Assembly (NCBI GenBank): GCA_903825415.1
Contig: CAIKAN010000090.1
Span: 1 to 44,342 of the forward strand
DNA length: 44,342 bases
Source: an uncultured bacterium
GTDB taxonomy: Bacteria; Patescibacteriota; Minisyncoccia; Phycocordibacterales; PALSA-1337
Direction of reading: 5' to 3'
The position numbers and the translations under genes were made by a program. This document shows positions 26,662 to 35,705 of the stretch, one piece after another. The notes under the pieces were generated by a model. That model had not been told where the DNA came from. It was given only the letters and a program-made list of their open reading frames with translations, and searched no databases. The first letter of the stretch is position 1. Each line of letters begins with the position of its first letter.

Positions 26662-26762
26662 AATATCTCGATCCGATTTTTGTGGTGCAAAAATTGGCCT
26701 CGGATCATTCTCTGCTTACGCAGAGAATGATATCTCGGCACGATTTTTGTGGTGCAAAAATC
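26662..26762 (+). repeat. two direct copies of a hairpin-forming ~33-bp repeat abutting the tmRNA 5' end
   Basis: cgatttttgtggtgcaaaaat at 26674-26694 and 26741-26761, separated by hairpin tcattctctgcttacgcagagaatga. Confidence 0.85.
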
Positions 26763-27122
26763 GGGGATGATCGGCATAGACAGCTGACAGCGTCCGTTCG
26801 TGCGGCGCGAGCACCATTAACTCGTAAATCTGATGGAAAAACTAAATGCTAAATCAACCGTTTCTCCGTATTTCGGAGCTAAGGAATTTGCATTCGCCCT
26901 TGTTTAAGGGCCGTCATACCGAGGGGATCCTGACCTCGGTGTTGGCGTAAATATCTGGATGTAGGCGGGAGAGCTTCTCACTCTCTCGTCCGAAGCCATG
27001 AGATCGCGATCGTGCGTTTTGTGTCCTTTCCTAACACGGTCGTTAAACCTTAAAGGATTCTACCGCCGTAGAATCGTTCGGTCTGCTTCGGTTGCACGCG
27101 GGTTCGATTCCCGCCATCTCCA
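26763..27122 (+). ncRNA. ssrA: transfer-messenger RNA
   Basis: 5' GGGGATG pairs with 3' CATCTCC; T arm GCGGGTTCGATTCCCGC; GGCATAGACAGC; putative tag ORF ending ...KEFAFALV* at 26907; adjacent to smpB; CCA not encoded. Confidence 0.9.
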
Positions 27123-27163
27123 CAACTATTAAAAAGCCGCTTCAGAAGCGGCTTTTTAATAGT
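27123..27163 (+). terminator. terminator of tmRNA
   Basis: aactattaaaaagccgcttcagaagcggctttttaatagtt. Confidence 0.85.
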
Positions 27164-27180
27164 TGCTGGTTGATAAGGAG

Positions 27181-27324
27181 CGAGCCGCCTGCGCGGCTCG
27201 CGTCGGGAATCGAAAAGTCTGAGCATGCGGCGCGGACGATCCAGCAGGATCGCCTACTGGGTCGAAGCGAGCACCGCGCGAAGACTCTACCGAGTCTGTA
27301 AGACTCGATTCCCGCCATCTCCAC
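27181..27324 (+). repeat. tRNA-tail-mimic element T1 (direct copy of tmRNA 3' end plus conserved hairpins)
   Basis: cgattcccgccatctccac copied exactly from 27105-27123; inverted cgggaatcga at 27204; gagtc-TGTAA-gactc hairpin; cgatcc-AGCA-ggatcg hairpin. Confidence 0.75.
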
Positions 27325-27456
27325 TAGCGATGATTTTTGAGCATCTTGGAGGGTAAATACTTTTTGAGGTAGCGACAGAATAGCGGTTTCAAACCCATCT
27401 CATAGTGTGACCCCTATAGCGAACTATAACCAGCAGAACTCAACAGGTTTGCTGGT

Positions 27457-27625
27457 CGATCGAGCACGATCGCCTACTGGGTCGGCTCGCGTCGGGAATC
27501 GAAAAGGTCGACGATCCAGCAGGATCGCCACTGGGTTAATATTTTCGAGCCTCTGGAGCGAAGCGGAGGAAGGGAGAAAATACGAGACCTCTACCGAGTC
27601 TGTAAGACTCGATTCCCGCCATCTC
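27457..27625 (+). repeat. tRNA-tail-mimic element T2 (second, degraded copy)
   Basis: gtcgggaatcgaaaa, cgatcc-AGCA-ggatcg, ctaccgagtc-TGTAA-gactc, cgattcccgccatctc shared with T1. Confidence 0.72.
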
Positions 27626-27631
27626 TCAACC

Positions 27632-27661
27632 TTGACATACAAGCTATTCTTTGTATATAAT
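27632..27661 (+). promoter_or_regulatory. promoter TTGACA-N18-TATAAT for ORF 27688
   Basis: Exact consensus hexamers. Confidence 0.75.
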
Positions 27662-27687
27662 AATCCCAGCTAACAGAAAGGCATTCT

Positions 27688-28314
27688 TTGAAAACATTGT
27701 TACTCTTTCTGGGGAACTTGATCCCCATTTCCACCCTTCTAGCCATATTCGAAATCTGGCTAGAAGGATTCAAGGCCGGCCCTTGGGGTCAGACTGTGTT
27801 CGCCTCCCCTTGGTGGGAGAAGAGGATAGAAAGGAGCGAGTCGGCTCCAAAGTCGCTTAAGGAAAAAATCAAATACATCTTTATCGACGGGATCCTAAGG
27901 ATCACGGAGAAAGATTATTTTTGCAGGTACCACGTCGTCTTGTTTGGCGGAATCATACCCGCCATCACGATGATCAACTATGTCGTGCTCTGGTGTATGT
28001 CAGGGAATGTCTGGTCGATTCATGGGTTGTTGCTGATGACGATCGCTGGCACAAAGATCTTCACCCCGCTATTCATCGTCGCGGTCTGGATCGGCAACCT
28101 TGTTCTGGAAGACTTCCTCTGGTTCGCCATCCAGTCCCTTACCGGCTGGCGCGAACCCCATGCCCTGCGTCGGCTCCTCCACGGAGATTTCGCCTGGCAC
28201 AAGAAGTGGTGGACATTCTTCGGACTTTCAGTACCACGCTTCTACGTGACAACACCGATGATCGTCGCAGTCCTCCTCATCGCCCAATGGGCGGTCGCGC
28301 TCGCTTTCAGGTAA
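27688..28314 (+). CDS. hypothetical membrane protein
   Basis: 208 aa, several hydrophobic segments; promoter upstream and terminator downstream. Confidence 0.75.
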   Translation: MKTLLLFLGNLIPISTLLAIFEIWLEGFKAGPWGQTVFASPWWEKRIERSESAPKSLKEKIKYIFIDGILRITEKDYFCRYHVVLFGGIIPAITMINYVVLWCMSGNVWSIHGLLLMTIAGTKIFTPLFIVAVWIGNLVLEDFLWFAIQSLTGWREPHALRRLLHGDFAWHKKWWTFFGLSVPRFYVTTPMIVAVLLIAQWAVALAFR

Positions 28315-28330
28315 GCTCTTCGGTAACACC

Positions 28331-28358
28331 GCCGGCCATCTCCTTGGCCGGCATTTTT
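28331..28358 (+). terminator. rho-independent terminator
   Basis: gccggccatctccttggccggc then TTTTT. Confidence 0.8.
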
Positions 28359-28384
28359 CTTGGAACAATTCAAGCCATGGATCT

Positions 28385-29239
28385 TTACTTCCTCGGCAAA
28401 ATCACTTTGAACATCGCTCCTCTGTCTTTTCCTGCAGAGAAGACCTCGATCTTGCCCCCATGTCTTTTTACAATTGAATTGGCCATGAATAGGCCGATGC
28501 CGAAGCCTTCGGTATCCATGGATTTCGCATTCGGAGCGCGAAAGAATTTATCGAAGATATGAGGGATATCGGAAGGATCGATGCCGATGCCATTGTCTGA
28601 AACGGCGAAGATAGCTTTTCGACCGCTTACACCTACCGCGACATCCACTCTCCTGCCCGTCGGGGTATAGATGAAGGCATTATCTAGGAGAGTCTGCATC
28701 ACGAATTCCATGCGCGGCTTATCCATCTTGACCATGATGTCTTCGGTAGGCATCTGGACGAAAAATCCGATATTCTTCTCGTGGAACATGTCTTTGGCTG
28801 TGCTGGTGATCTCCTTGGCCAGCTCAGAAAGGGAAGCGTTCTCGAATTTGTAGAGAGCTTTTGATTCGGTATCCGTCTCAGTGAGCTCGATCAGAGTCCC
28901 TGTGAGCTTGATCAGATGATCGGTTGAATTCTCGAGGTCGATCATATTCTCGCGCTCGGACGCATCTTGGATGGTCGATATCCTTTCCTCGGCGATCCAT
29001 TTTATATGAGTGAGAGGTGTGCGGAATTTATGGGCGATGATAGTGATGAATTCGTATTTCAAAGTATCGTTCTCTCGGAGCTTTTTTGAGATCATCCTGA
29101 TCAGTCCTCCTAGTATCAATACCACGATGAAGATTATTAGGATTAGGCTTGCCGTATTTCCTTGGACGGCCGGGCTTCCATTGATTAAGATTTGATAGGT
29201 CATAGAGTTTGTACTGTACGCACGTCTTAATAATAACAT
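28385..29239 (-). CDS. sensor histidine kinase
   Basis: IIAHKFRTPLTHIKWI H-box, DNAFIYTP, DNGIGIDPSDIPHIFDKFFRA, GFGIGLFMANSIVKRHGG. Confidence 0.92.
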   Translation of the reverse strand: MLLLRRAYSTNSMTYQILINGSPAVQGNTASLILIIFIVVLILGGLIRMISKKLRENDTLKYEFITIIAHKFRTPLTHIKWIAEERISTIQDASERENMIDLENSTDHLIKLTGTLIELTETDTESKALYKFENASLSELAKEITSTAKDMFHEKNIGFFVQMPTEDIMVKMDKPRMEFVMQTLLDNAFIYTPTGRRVDVAVGVSGRKAIFAVSDNGIGIDPSDIPHIFDKFFRAPNAKSMDTEGFGIGLFMANSIVKRHGGKIEVFSAGKDRGAMFKVILPRK

Positions 29240-29354
29240 GATTCATATTAAGAATGGATGTTTACATGAATTTTCAATTATCAAATTCCAATTTTCGAGA
29301 TGAAGAGACTGAGCATTTTCTTCCTTTTGTCTCATTTTTATGTATAATCAAGCC

Positions 29355-31289
29355 ATGGATCCATTATTCGGGAATAATCAAGCAAAGCCGCAAAATAAGC
29401 CTGAAAACAAAGGCAAGAATGGCATGCTCCGTCCAAGAAAGCTGGGATTCGTGAATGCTGTGGTCATCGCCATACTCGTCCTACTCCTCATTACGGGGGT
29501 ATATTCACAGATCGCTTCGCAGCAGGCTGATATACCGACTGTCTCTATATCGGAGATCGCCAATGATATCAAGGCTGGTAGCATCGCTTCTCTCACTATC
29601 CAGGGGGATCAGATCACTGCCACATATTCCGATAAGTCTATCAAGCATGCTCAGAAAGAGACCGATTCTGCTGTCACCGATAGTCTGACGAAATTGGGCG
29701 TTCCAGTAGCTCGCCTCGCTTCTACTACCATAGCCGTAGCGGAGCCGTCCGGTTTCTGGTACTGGTTCGAACAGGTCGGACCATTCCTAGCTCCATTGCT
29801 GCTGCTTATCTTCTTTGTCTGGTTCCTCACTAGGCAGGTCAAGGGCGCCGGAGTCCAAGCTTTGACCTTTGGCCAATCGAAAGCGCGCATGACTCTGCCT
29901 TCAGACGAGAAGCAGAAAGTCACCTTCAAGGATGTCGCGGGAGCCAAAGAGGCCAAGCAGGAATTATTGGAGATCGTAGATTTTCTCAAGAATCCAAAAA
30001 AGTTCATCGAGATCGGGGCAGAGATTCCAAAAGGCGTCATCCTCATGGGTGCTCCGGGAACGGGTAAGACCTTGCTCGCTCGAGCCGTGGCTGGTGAGGC
30101 TGGTGTAGCCTTCTTCTCTATTTCAGGATCTGAATTCGTGGAGATGTTCGTTGGCGTAGGCGCTTCGCGCGTCCGCGACCTCTTCAGTATGGCCAAGGTC
30201 CAAGCGCCAGCGATCGTCTTTGTGGATGAGATAGATGCTGTTGGACGCACTCGCGGATCGGGTATGGGCGGAGGCAATGACGAGAGGGAACAGACCCTCA
30301 ATCAGATCCTCGTCGAGATGGACGGCTTCGAGCAGAATCAGAAAGTCATAGTCATGGCAGCTACCAATCGCCCTGACGTTTTGGATCCTGCCCTTTTGAG
30401 GCCGGGAAGATTCGATCGTCGCGTGGTCATAGATCTCCCTGATCGCGGCGATCGCGAAGAGATCTTGAAGATCCATTCAGTCAAGAAACAATCAGCCGAG
30501 GATGTTAATTTGAAGATAGTAGCAGAACGCACTCCTGGATTTTCCGGAGCCGATCTCGCATCGCTCATGAATGAAGCAGCCATCCTGGCCGCGCGCGAGA
30601 ATAGGAATAAGATCGGGCAATTCGACCTTATCCGTTCTATCGAAAAAGTCATGCTCGGTCCTGAAAGGCGCAGTCATATCCTTTCTATCAAAGAAAAAGA
30701 GATCACGGCTTACCATGAAGCCGGCCATGCCGTCGTTGCTTCTGTTCTCCAATACGCCGACCCTGTTCATAAGATCTCGATCATCTCCCGCGGCCGCGCC
30801 GCTGGTTATACCCTTAAACTTCCTATTGAAGACAGGAAGCTCCAGTCGCGCAAGGAATTTCTAGATGATATCGCAGTATCTCTCGGGGGCTATGCTTCCG
30901 AAAAGATGATGTTCGATGATATCACTACCGGTGCTTCCAATGACCTTCAGGTTTCTACGGCATTGGCACGAGATATGGTTACGCGCTACGGTATGTCCGA
31001 CAAAATCGGTCCTGTAGCTTTGGAAAGCCCAGCTGGCCGAGCGATGTTCGGCATGGGGGTGGTGGATAAAGATTATTCCGAGAAAGTCTCAAGCGAGATA
31101 GATGGCGAAGTGACTCGCATCATGACGGAAGCTCGCGAGCGCGCGGTGAAAGTATTGGCGGATCATAGGAAGGCCTTTGAAATCATAGCGAAGAGGCTGA
31201 TCGAGACGGAGACTATAGAGCGCGATGAATTCGATGCTTTGCTTCTGGCCAATGGCATACAGCCCAAGAGGGAGGTGAAGATCGCCTAG
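29355..31289 (+). CDS. ftsH: ATP-dependent zinc metalloprotease FtsH
   Basis: [23 protein letters not shown] region, HEAGHAVV zinc motif; ATG at 29355 preferred over 29340. Confidence 0.97.
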   Translation: MDPLFGNNQAKPQNKPENKGKNGMLRPRKLGFVNAVVIAILVLLLITGVYSQIASQQADIPTVSISEIANDIKAGSIASLTIQGDQITATYSDKSIKHAQKETDSAVTDSLTKLGVPVARLASTTIAVAEPSGFWYWFEQVGPFLAPLLLLIFFVWFLTRQVKGAGVQALTFGQSKARMTLPSDEKQKVTFKDVAGAKEAKQELLEIVDFLKNPKKFIEIGAEIPKGVILMGAPGTGKTLLARAVAGEAGVAFFSISGSEFVEMFVGVGASRVRDLFSMAKVQAPAIVFVDEIDAVGRTRGSGMGGGNDEREQTLNQILVEMDGFEQNQKVIVMAATNRPDVLDPALLRPGRFDRRVVIDLPDRGDREEILKIHSVKKQSAEDVNLKIVAERTPGFSGADLASLMNEAAILAARENRNKIGQFDLIRSIEKVMLGPERRSHILSIKEKEITAYHEAGHAVVASVLQYADPVHKISIISRGRAAGYTLKLPIEDRKLQSRKEFLDDIAVSLGGYASEKMMFDDITTGASNDLQVSTALARDMVTRYGMSDKIGPVALESPAGRAMFGMGVVDKDYSEKVSSEIDGEVTRIMTEARERAVKVLADHRKAFEIIAKRLIETETIERDEFDALLLANGIQPKREVKIA

Positions 31290-31386
31290 CCTAAAATATC
31301 CCTCTTCACTCTTTCTGGTCAAAACTGAATGATAATGTTAATTTATAGCGTAGAGCCTATGGCTTTGATATTGCTTTAGATTTTAC

Positions 31387-31460
31387 CCGCCCCTAGCTCA
31401 GTCGGTTAGAGCATCGAGCTTATACCTCGAGGGTCCTTGGTTCGAATCCAAGGGGGCGGA
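31387..31460 (+). tRNA. tRNA-Ile, anticodon UAU
   Basis: Full cloverleaf: ccgcccc/ggggcgg acceptor, gctc/gagc D stem, tcgag-cttatac-ctcga anticodon arm (TAT 31421-31423), cttgg-ttcgaat-ccaag T arm, discriminator A. Confidence 0.93.
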
Positions 31461-31568
31461 CAGACATTTGCATAATGTAATGGTATCGTGAGTATGTGAT
31501 ATGCTAATATAGATGAGGTTCGTAGGTTGGATAATAAGGACCTGTGCTATTACAATTAATAAAATATC

Positions 31569-31934
31569 ATGAACTATTATTTCGATGTTTTGAAGAAGTA
31601 CACTGTCTTTGGTGGGCGCGCGGCTAGGAAAGAATATTGGATGTTTGTGCTTTTGAATTTTATCGTATCTCTGATCATCGGGATCATTGGTGGCATACTG
31701 CATTTCGGTAACATACTAAGCATTCTTTATGCTCTAGCGGTGCTATTGCCCGGCTTGGCGGTTCTTTTTCGAAGGCTTCATGACACTGGCCGCAGTGCCT
31801 GGTGGGTATTGATATGCTTTGTCCCTTTTGTCGGGGCGATAGTATTGATCGTTTTTGCTTGCTTAGATAGCCAGCCTGGAGACAATCAATATGGCCCCAA
31901 TCCAAAAGGCGTAACAGCTCAACCTCAAGCTTAA
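31569..31934 (+). CDS. DUF805 family membrane protein
   Basis: MNYYFDVLKKYTVFGGRAARKEYWMFVLLN...RRLHDTGRSAWW. Confidence 0.92.
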   Translation: MNYYFDVLKKYTVFGGRAARKEYWMFVLLNFIVSLIIGIIGGILHFGNILSILYALAVLLPGLAVLFRRLHDTGRSAWWVLICFVPFVGAIVLIVFACLDSQPGDNQYGPNPKGVTAQPQA

Positions 31935-31966
31935 TTTAAAATCTTAGTGGGTTAGGAAAAGGGGGA

Positions 31967-34369
31967 TCACTCAAAATGCATCTCCTTTTTCTTTTCCTCG
32001 ACTTGTTTTTGCAGCACAGGATACGCCTTTAATTTATCGTCTTCAACGACCATTCTGATCGCTTCCGTCCTGGCCGCCTCTACCATTTTGAGATTCTTGA
32101 GAGCTTCCATAGCCACATCTGAAACGCCCCACTGTTGGATGCCAGATAATTGGCCAGCCCCACGCTGAGCTAGATCTATTTCCGCGAGCTCGAAGCCATT
32201 CTTGGCGGTCTGCAGAGCTTTCAACCTTTCAAGAGATTTCGCCGAGGTCGTTTCGGTGAATACATAGCAGTAAGCTTGATCGCTGCTCCTCATCACGCGG
32301 CCTCTCAATTGATGCAATTGAGCGAGCCCGAATCTCTCGGCACCTTCGATTAAGATCACCGTGGCATTTGGTATATTCACGCCCACTTCCACGACAGAGG
32401 TAGCACAGAGTATTTGAATGCGATTGTCTTTAAAATTATTCATTACCTCGTCTTTTTCATTCGGGCGCATTCGGCTATGGAGCACACCTATCTCATATTC
32501 TGGGAATACGGATGCTTTCAATCGAAGAGCCTCGGCTTTTACCGATTTGGCATTCAAGGCCAGTTCCTTGTCTGGATCAGGCTCGTCGATCCTAGGACAG
32601 ATGACAAAGACTTGGCGACCGCTCACCAATTCAGCGCGGACTTTCTCATAAGTAGATTCGCGCTTATCGGGTAGGACGAGTTCAGTGATTATAGGCTTAC
32701 GGCCAGCAGGGGATTCATCGAGCAGGGTTAAGTCTAGGTCACCATAAAGAGTCAGAGCTAATGTTCTTGGAATGGGGGTGGCGGTCATTGAAAGCAAATG
32801 GGGAGCCAGTCCGGCACCGGCTCTATTCAAGGCTTCTATGTCGGATGGTTTGAGAATGGCAGGTGAAGGATTATTCGAAGCCTTAGTCAGGGTCAAACCC
32901 TCTTCGGCTCGACGAAATGCCTTCGTTTGGCTACGCTGTGCTCCGCCAAAGTGACACTTGTCCTGCCCCTCCGAAGCTCCGAGGAACGAGGAGCGAAGGG
33001 GGGTCGACGCCTCGACGGATTTGATCCCTGACTCATTCTGCAGATTCTTCTTAACAAGCTGTGCTCTCTGAGAAGTTCCGAATCGGTGCTGCTCGTCGAT
33101 GATGACATAAGCGAGCTTTTTGAATTTAACGGACTTCTGAATGAGAGAATGAGTGCCGATAACTATGGGGATTTCGCCATTCTCAACCCATTTCAAGAGT
33201 TGAGCGCGAGAAATGTCAGTCCAACCCTTGGGATTTATTTTGGAAGGAAATTTTCGGCAACCGGAAGAAGTTATAAGAGCAATCTGGACTCCGAGATAGG
33301 CGAAATATTTTATGAAAGATTCGAAATGCTGTGAGGCTAGAATTTCTGTAGGGCACATATAGGCGACTTGGAGATTCAGAGGCTTATTGGAAGATGTTTC
33401 TCTGGCTGTAATCACGGCGTATGCAGTCGTAGCGGCTACGGCAGTTTTGCCCGACCCCACATCTCCTTCAAGGAGACGCGACATGGCTTGGCCTCTCTTC
33501 ATGTCCATCAGGATCGTTTCAATAGACCTCTGTTGGGCATTAGTTGCCGTGAATGGGAAGCGCTTGATGAATTCTTGGACATGCCTCTCGTCGGCTTCGA
33601 TACTAAAAGTAGGGCAGGCCTCATATGCCTTGCGAGCTTGCTGTTTGCCCAGCTGGATCACGAATATCTCTTCAAAGGCGAAGCGCTTGCGGGCGGAAAG
33701 GGCATCGTCCGTTTTCAGAGGCGCGTGGATCCAGATGAGAGCGGTTTTGATTCCTGGAAGATTGTATTTGCTCAAGATATCCTCGGGTATGAGCTCTTGT
33801 ATCTGATCTAGAAGCCCGCTCTTGAAGATCTTTTGCAGAGCATGATAGAGCCAATGAGAACTGATGCCGCGTGATTCTGGGTAAACAGGGTAGAGGGTAT
33901 GAGCTTCATTGCCATCGCCAAATAGAGAATCGCCAACGCCGGTAGGTAACTGGTCAACTTTCTCAATCTTCGGATTGGAGAAGTATAGCTTACCGGTCTT
34001 CTGTCTCTCGCTGACTTTGCCTTCCAACCTAACCATCATCCCATCACTGAACATCTTTGCGACATAAGGCTGATTGAACCATACGCATTGGATCTTGCCG
34101 CTCTCATCCTCGACCGTGCCTTGAGCCATAGGGATTTTGCTCTTGAATCCTTTCAGAGTCTCCAGGCCGCTCACCTTGCCGAATATCACAGATAGATCGC
34201 CTTTTCGCAGAGAATCGATGCTGTGAGTCTCGGCGGTATCGCCATAGCGGATGGGGAAATGATAGAGGAGGTCTCGGACATTCTCTATGCCCAGCTTCTT
34301 CAAAGCTATCTTCTGTACGGGGGTCAGTCGGAAATGTTCGGTGACGGCATCGGTGAGGGAGATGTGCAT
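31967..34369 (-). CDS. recG: ATP-dependent DNA helicase RecG, with an in-frame low-complexity insertion
   Basis: LLEGDVGSGKTAVA, IIDEQHRFGTSQRAQL, MTATPIPRTLALT, QLHQLRGRVMRSS. Confidence 0.95.
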   Translation of the reverse strand: MHISLTDAVTEHFRLTPVQKIALKKLGIENVRDLLYHFPIRYGDTAETHSIDSLRKGDLSVIFGKVSGLETLKGFKSKIPMAQGTVEDESGKIQCVWFNQPYVAKMFSDGMMVRLEGKVSERQKTGKLYFSNPKIEKVDQLPTGVGDSLFGDGNEAHTLYPVYPESRGISSHWLYHALQKIFKSGLLDQIQELIPEDILSKYNLPGIKTALIWIHAPLKTDDALSARKRFAFEEIFVIQLGKQQARKAYEACPTFSIEADERHVQEFIKRFPFTATNAQQRSIETILMDMKRGQAMSRLLEGDVGSGKTAVAATTAYAVITARETSSNKPLNLQVAYMCPTEILASQHFESFIKYFAYLGVQIALITSSGCRKFPSKINPKGWTDISRAQLLKWVENGEIPIVIGTHSLIQKSVKFKKLAYVIIDEQHRFGTSQRAQLVKKNLQNESGIKSVEASTPLRSSFLGASEGQDKCHFGGAQRSQTKAFRRAEEGLTLTKASNNPSPAILKPSDIEALNRAGAGLAPHLLSMTATPIPRTLALTLYGDLDLTLLDESPAGRKPIITELVLPDKRESTYEKVRAELVSGRQVFVICPRIDEPDPDKELALNAKSVKAEALRLKASVFPEYEIGVLHSRMRPNEKDEVMNNFKDNRIQILCATSVVEVGVNIPNATVILIEGAERFGLAQLHQLRGRVMRSSDQAYCYVFTETTSAKSLERLKALQTAKNGFELAEIDLAQRGAGQLSGIQQWGVSDVAMEALKNLKMVEAARTEAIRMVVEDDKLKAYPVLQKQVEEKKKEMHFE

Positions 34370-34410
34370 AGGGTAATTGTAGCGGGGAGGGGGAGGCGGG
34401 GCAAGCGCAA

Positions 34411-34485
34411 GTAGTTAGCCATTAGTGATTAGCCACTAGGGCTTTGCTGCTGGCGTTCACTAGTGGCTAATCACTAATCGGAGCA
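34411..34485. repeat. inverted repeat of 'TTAGCCACTAGTGATTAGC' words
   Basis: gtagttagccattagtgattagccacta / tagtggctaatcactaat. Confidence 0.8.
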
Positions 34486-34524
34486 TTTCCACTAAAATCT
34501 TGATGAGCAAGATGACAGGCTTTT

Positions 34525-35034
34525 TTACTTCAGCTGCTCTACGATATTTTCCTTGAATGTCTCTATTATCATCTTTGCCATCTTTGCTGATGAGAAGCCG
34601 TTGTCTTCATTTGTAGGTATCCCTATTTCAACCACTTTAACCTTCTTTGTATTTTCCGTAGATGTGCCAGCAGAGATCACGAATGACAGCCACCCATTAG
34701 CGTCTTTGTCCGTATACGTTATTCCGGCAGGATTCTTAGGAAGGATATCAGGGTGCATGATAGGACTCGGCTGCAAGCTTGCTTTGATCTTCATGCTCGG
34801 CGCGATCACGCTCTCGAATGGCGCGCTGAACCAGATGCTCCGCTGATCTCCATTGGCATTGATATAGGGTTTCCATCCCTTAAATTCAGGGTATTGAAAA
34901 GAGAAGCTGCCATCGGGAGCTTGGTACGTCTTTGTGTCTATCACGCTGTATCTATTCGAAGCTACAAAGTAGACGATGGCTATGATTATGACGATAGCGA
35001 CTGCGCTCGATAGAATGATCATTTTATTGTTCAT
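34525..35034 (-). CDS. hypothetical secreted/anchored protein
   Basis: N-terminal TM then FSFQYPEFKGWKPY. Confidence 0.7.
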   Translation of the reverse strand: MNNKMIILSSAVAIVIIIAIVYFVASNRYSVIDTKTYQAPDGSFSFQYPEFKGWKPYINANGDQRSIWFSAPFESVIAPSMKIKASLQPSPIMHPDILPKNPAGITYTDKDANGWLSFVISAGTSTENTKKVKVVEIGIPTNEDNGFSSAKMAKMIIETFKENIVEQLK

Positions 35035-35067
35035 AGAGATGATAAGGCCTGCGAATCAAGATGGGTA

Positions 35068-35132
35068 TAATGATATCATAATCATCTGAAACTTCCATTT
35101 CATCAAATTGTATGATAACATATGATATCATC
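35068..35132. promoter_or_regulatory. candidate TA operator: two ATGATATCAT palindromes
   Basis: aatgatatcataatc and catatgatatcatcatataat upstream of the antitoxin. Confidence 0.6.
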
Positions 35133-35158
35133 ATATAATCAAATTTAACCTAAACATC

Positions 35159-35386
35159 ATGACTACCATATCCATACCGATGCCCAAAGACCTGCTCGAC
35201 TTCGTCGATAGCATCATCCATTCTGGCGAAGCCGAGAATCGCGCTCAGGCTGTGAGAAAGGCTATACGCAAGATGCGAGAACAATCGGAGATCGATGAGA
35301 TATTCGAAGCTTCTCGCCAGATAAGACAGGGCAGGGCTTATTCTGGAGATCTTAAGGCTATCTTAGCGGCAAGGAAACATGCTTAA
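35159..35386 (+). CDS. type II antitoxin, ribbon-helix-helix/CopG-like
   Basis: TISIPMPKDLLDFVDSIIHSGEAENRAQAVRKAIRKM; overlaps toxin ORF. Confidence 0.82.
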   Translation: MTTISIPMPKDLLDFVDSIIHSGEAENRAQAVRKAIRKMREQSEIDEIFEASRQIRQGRAYSGDLKAILAARKHA

Positions 35387-35639
35387 GATCCTCTTTTCTG
35401 AGAAATTCATCTCCCAATTCGAGGCCTTAAATCACAAGATGCAGAGATTGGCGGAGAATAAGATAGATATCTTCAAGAAGGACCCTAGGCATCCTTCTCT
35501 CAAAACTCATAAGCTCAACGGAGCTTTGGCTGGGTATCTTTCATACTCGGTAGATCATCAAATGCGCATCGTCTTTGAATATGGCGAAAAAGATACGGTT
35601 CACTTTCTGAAGATAGGGAATCACGATGTTTATAGGTGA
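35379..35639 (+). CDS. type II toxin, RelE/ParE superfamily
   Basis: KKDPRHPSLKTHKLNGALAGYLSYSVDHQMRIVFEYGEKDTVHFLKIGNHDVYR. Confidence 0.88.
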   Translation: MLKILFSEKFISQFEALNHKMQRLAENKIDIFKKDPRHPSLKTHKLNGALAGYLSYSVDHQMRIVFEYGEKDTVHFLKIGNHDVYR

Positions 35640-35705
35640 CGGATATACAGCTACGGTTTAATTTATTCTTTGTCTTTATCCCTATCGAAGGATATAATTA
35701 CACAA

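Noticed and set aside
27164-27625. Additional tRNA genes in the tmRNA downstream region
   Set aside because: Only the 3' tail is tRNA-like; no D arm or anticodon arm of canonical geometry.
27407-27673. 88-aa ORF
   Set aside because: Lies across the repeat/hairpin elements; no RBS and no plausible protein features.
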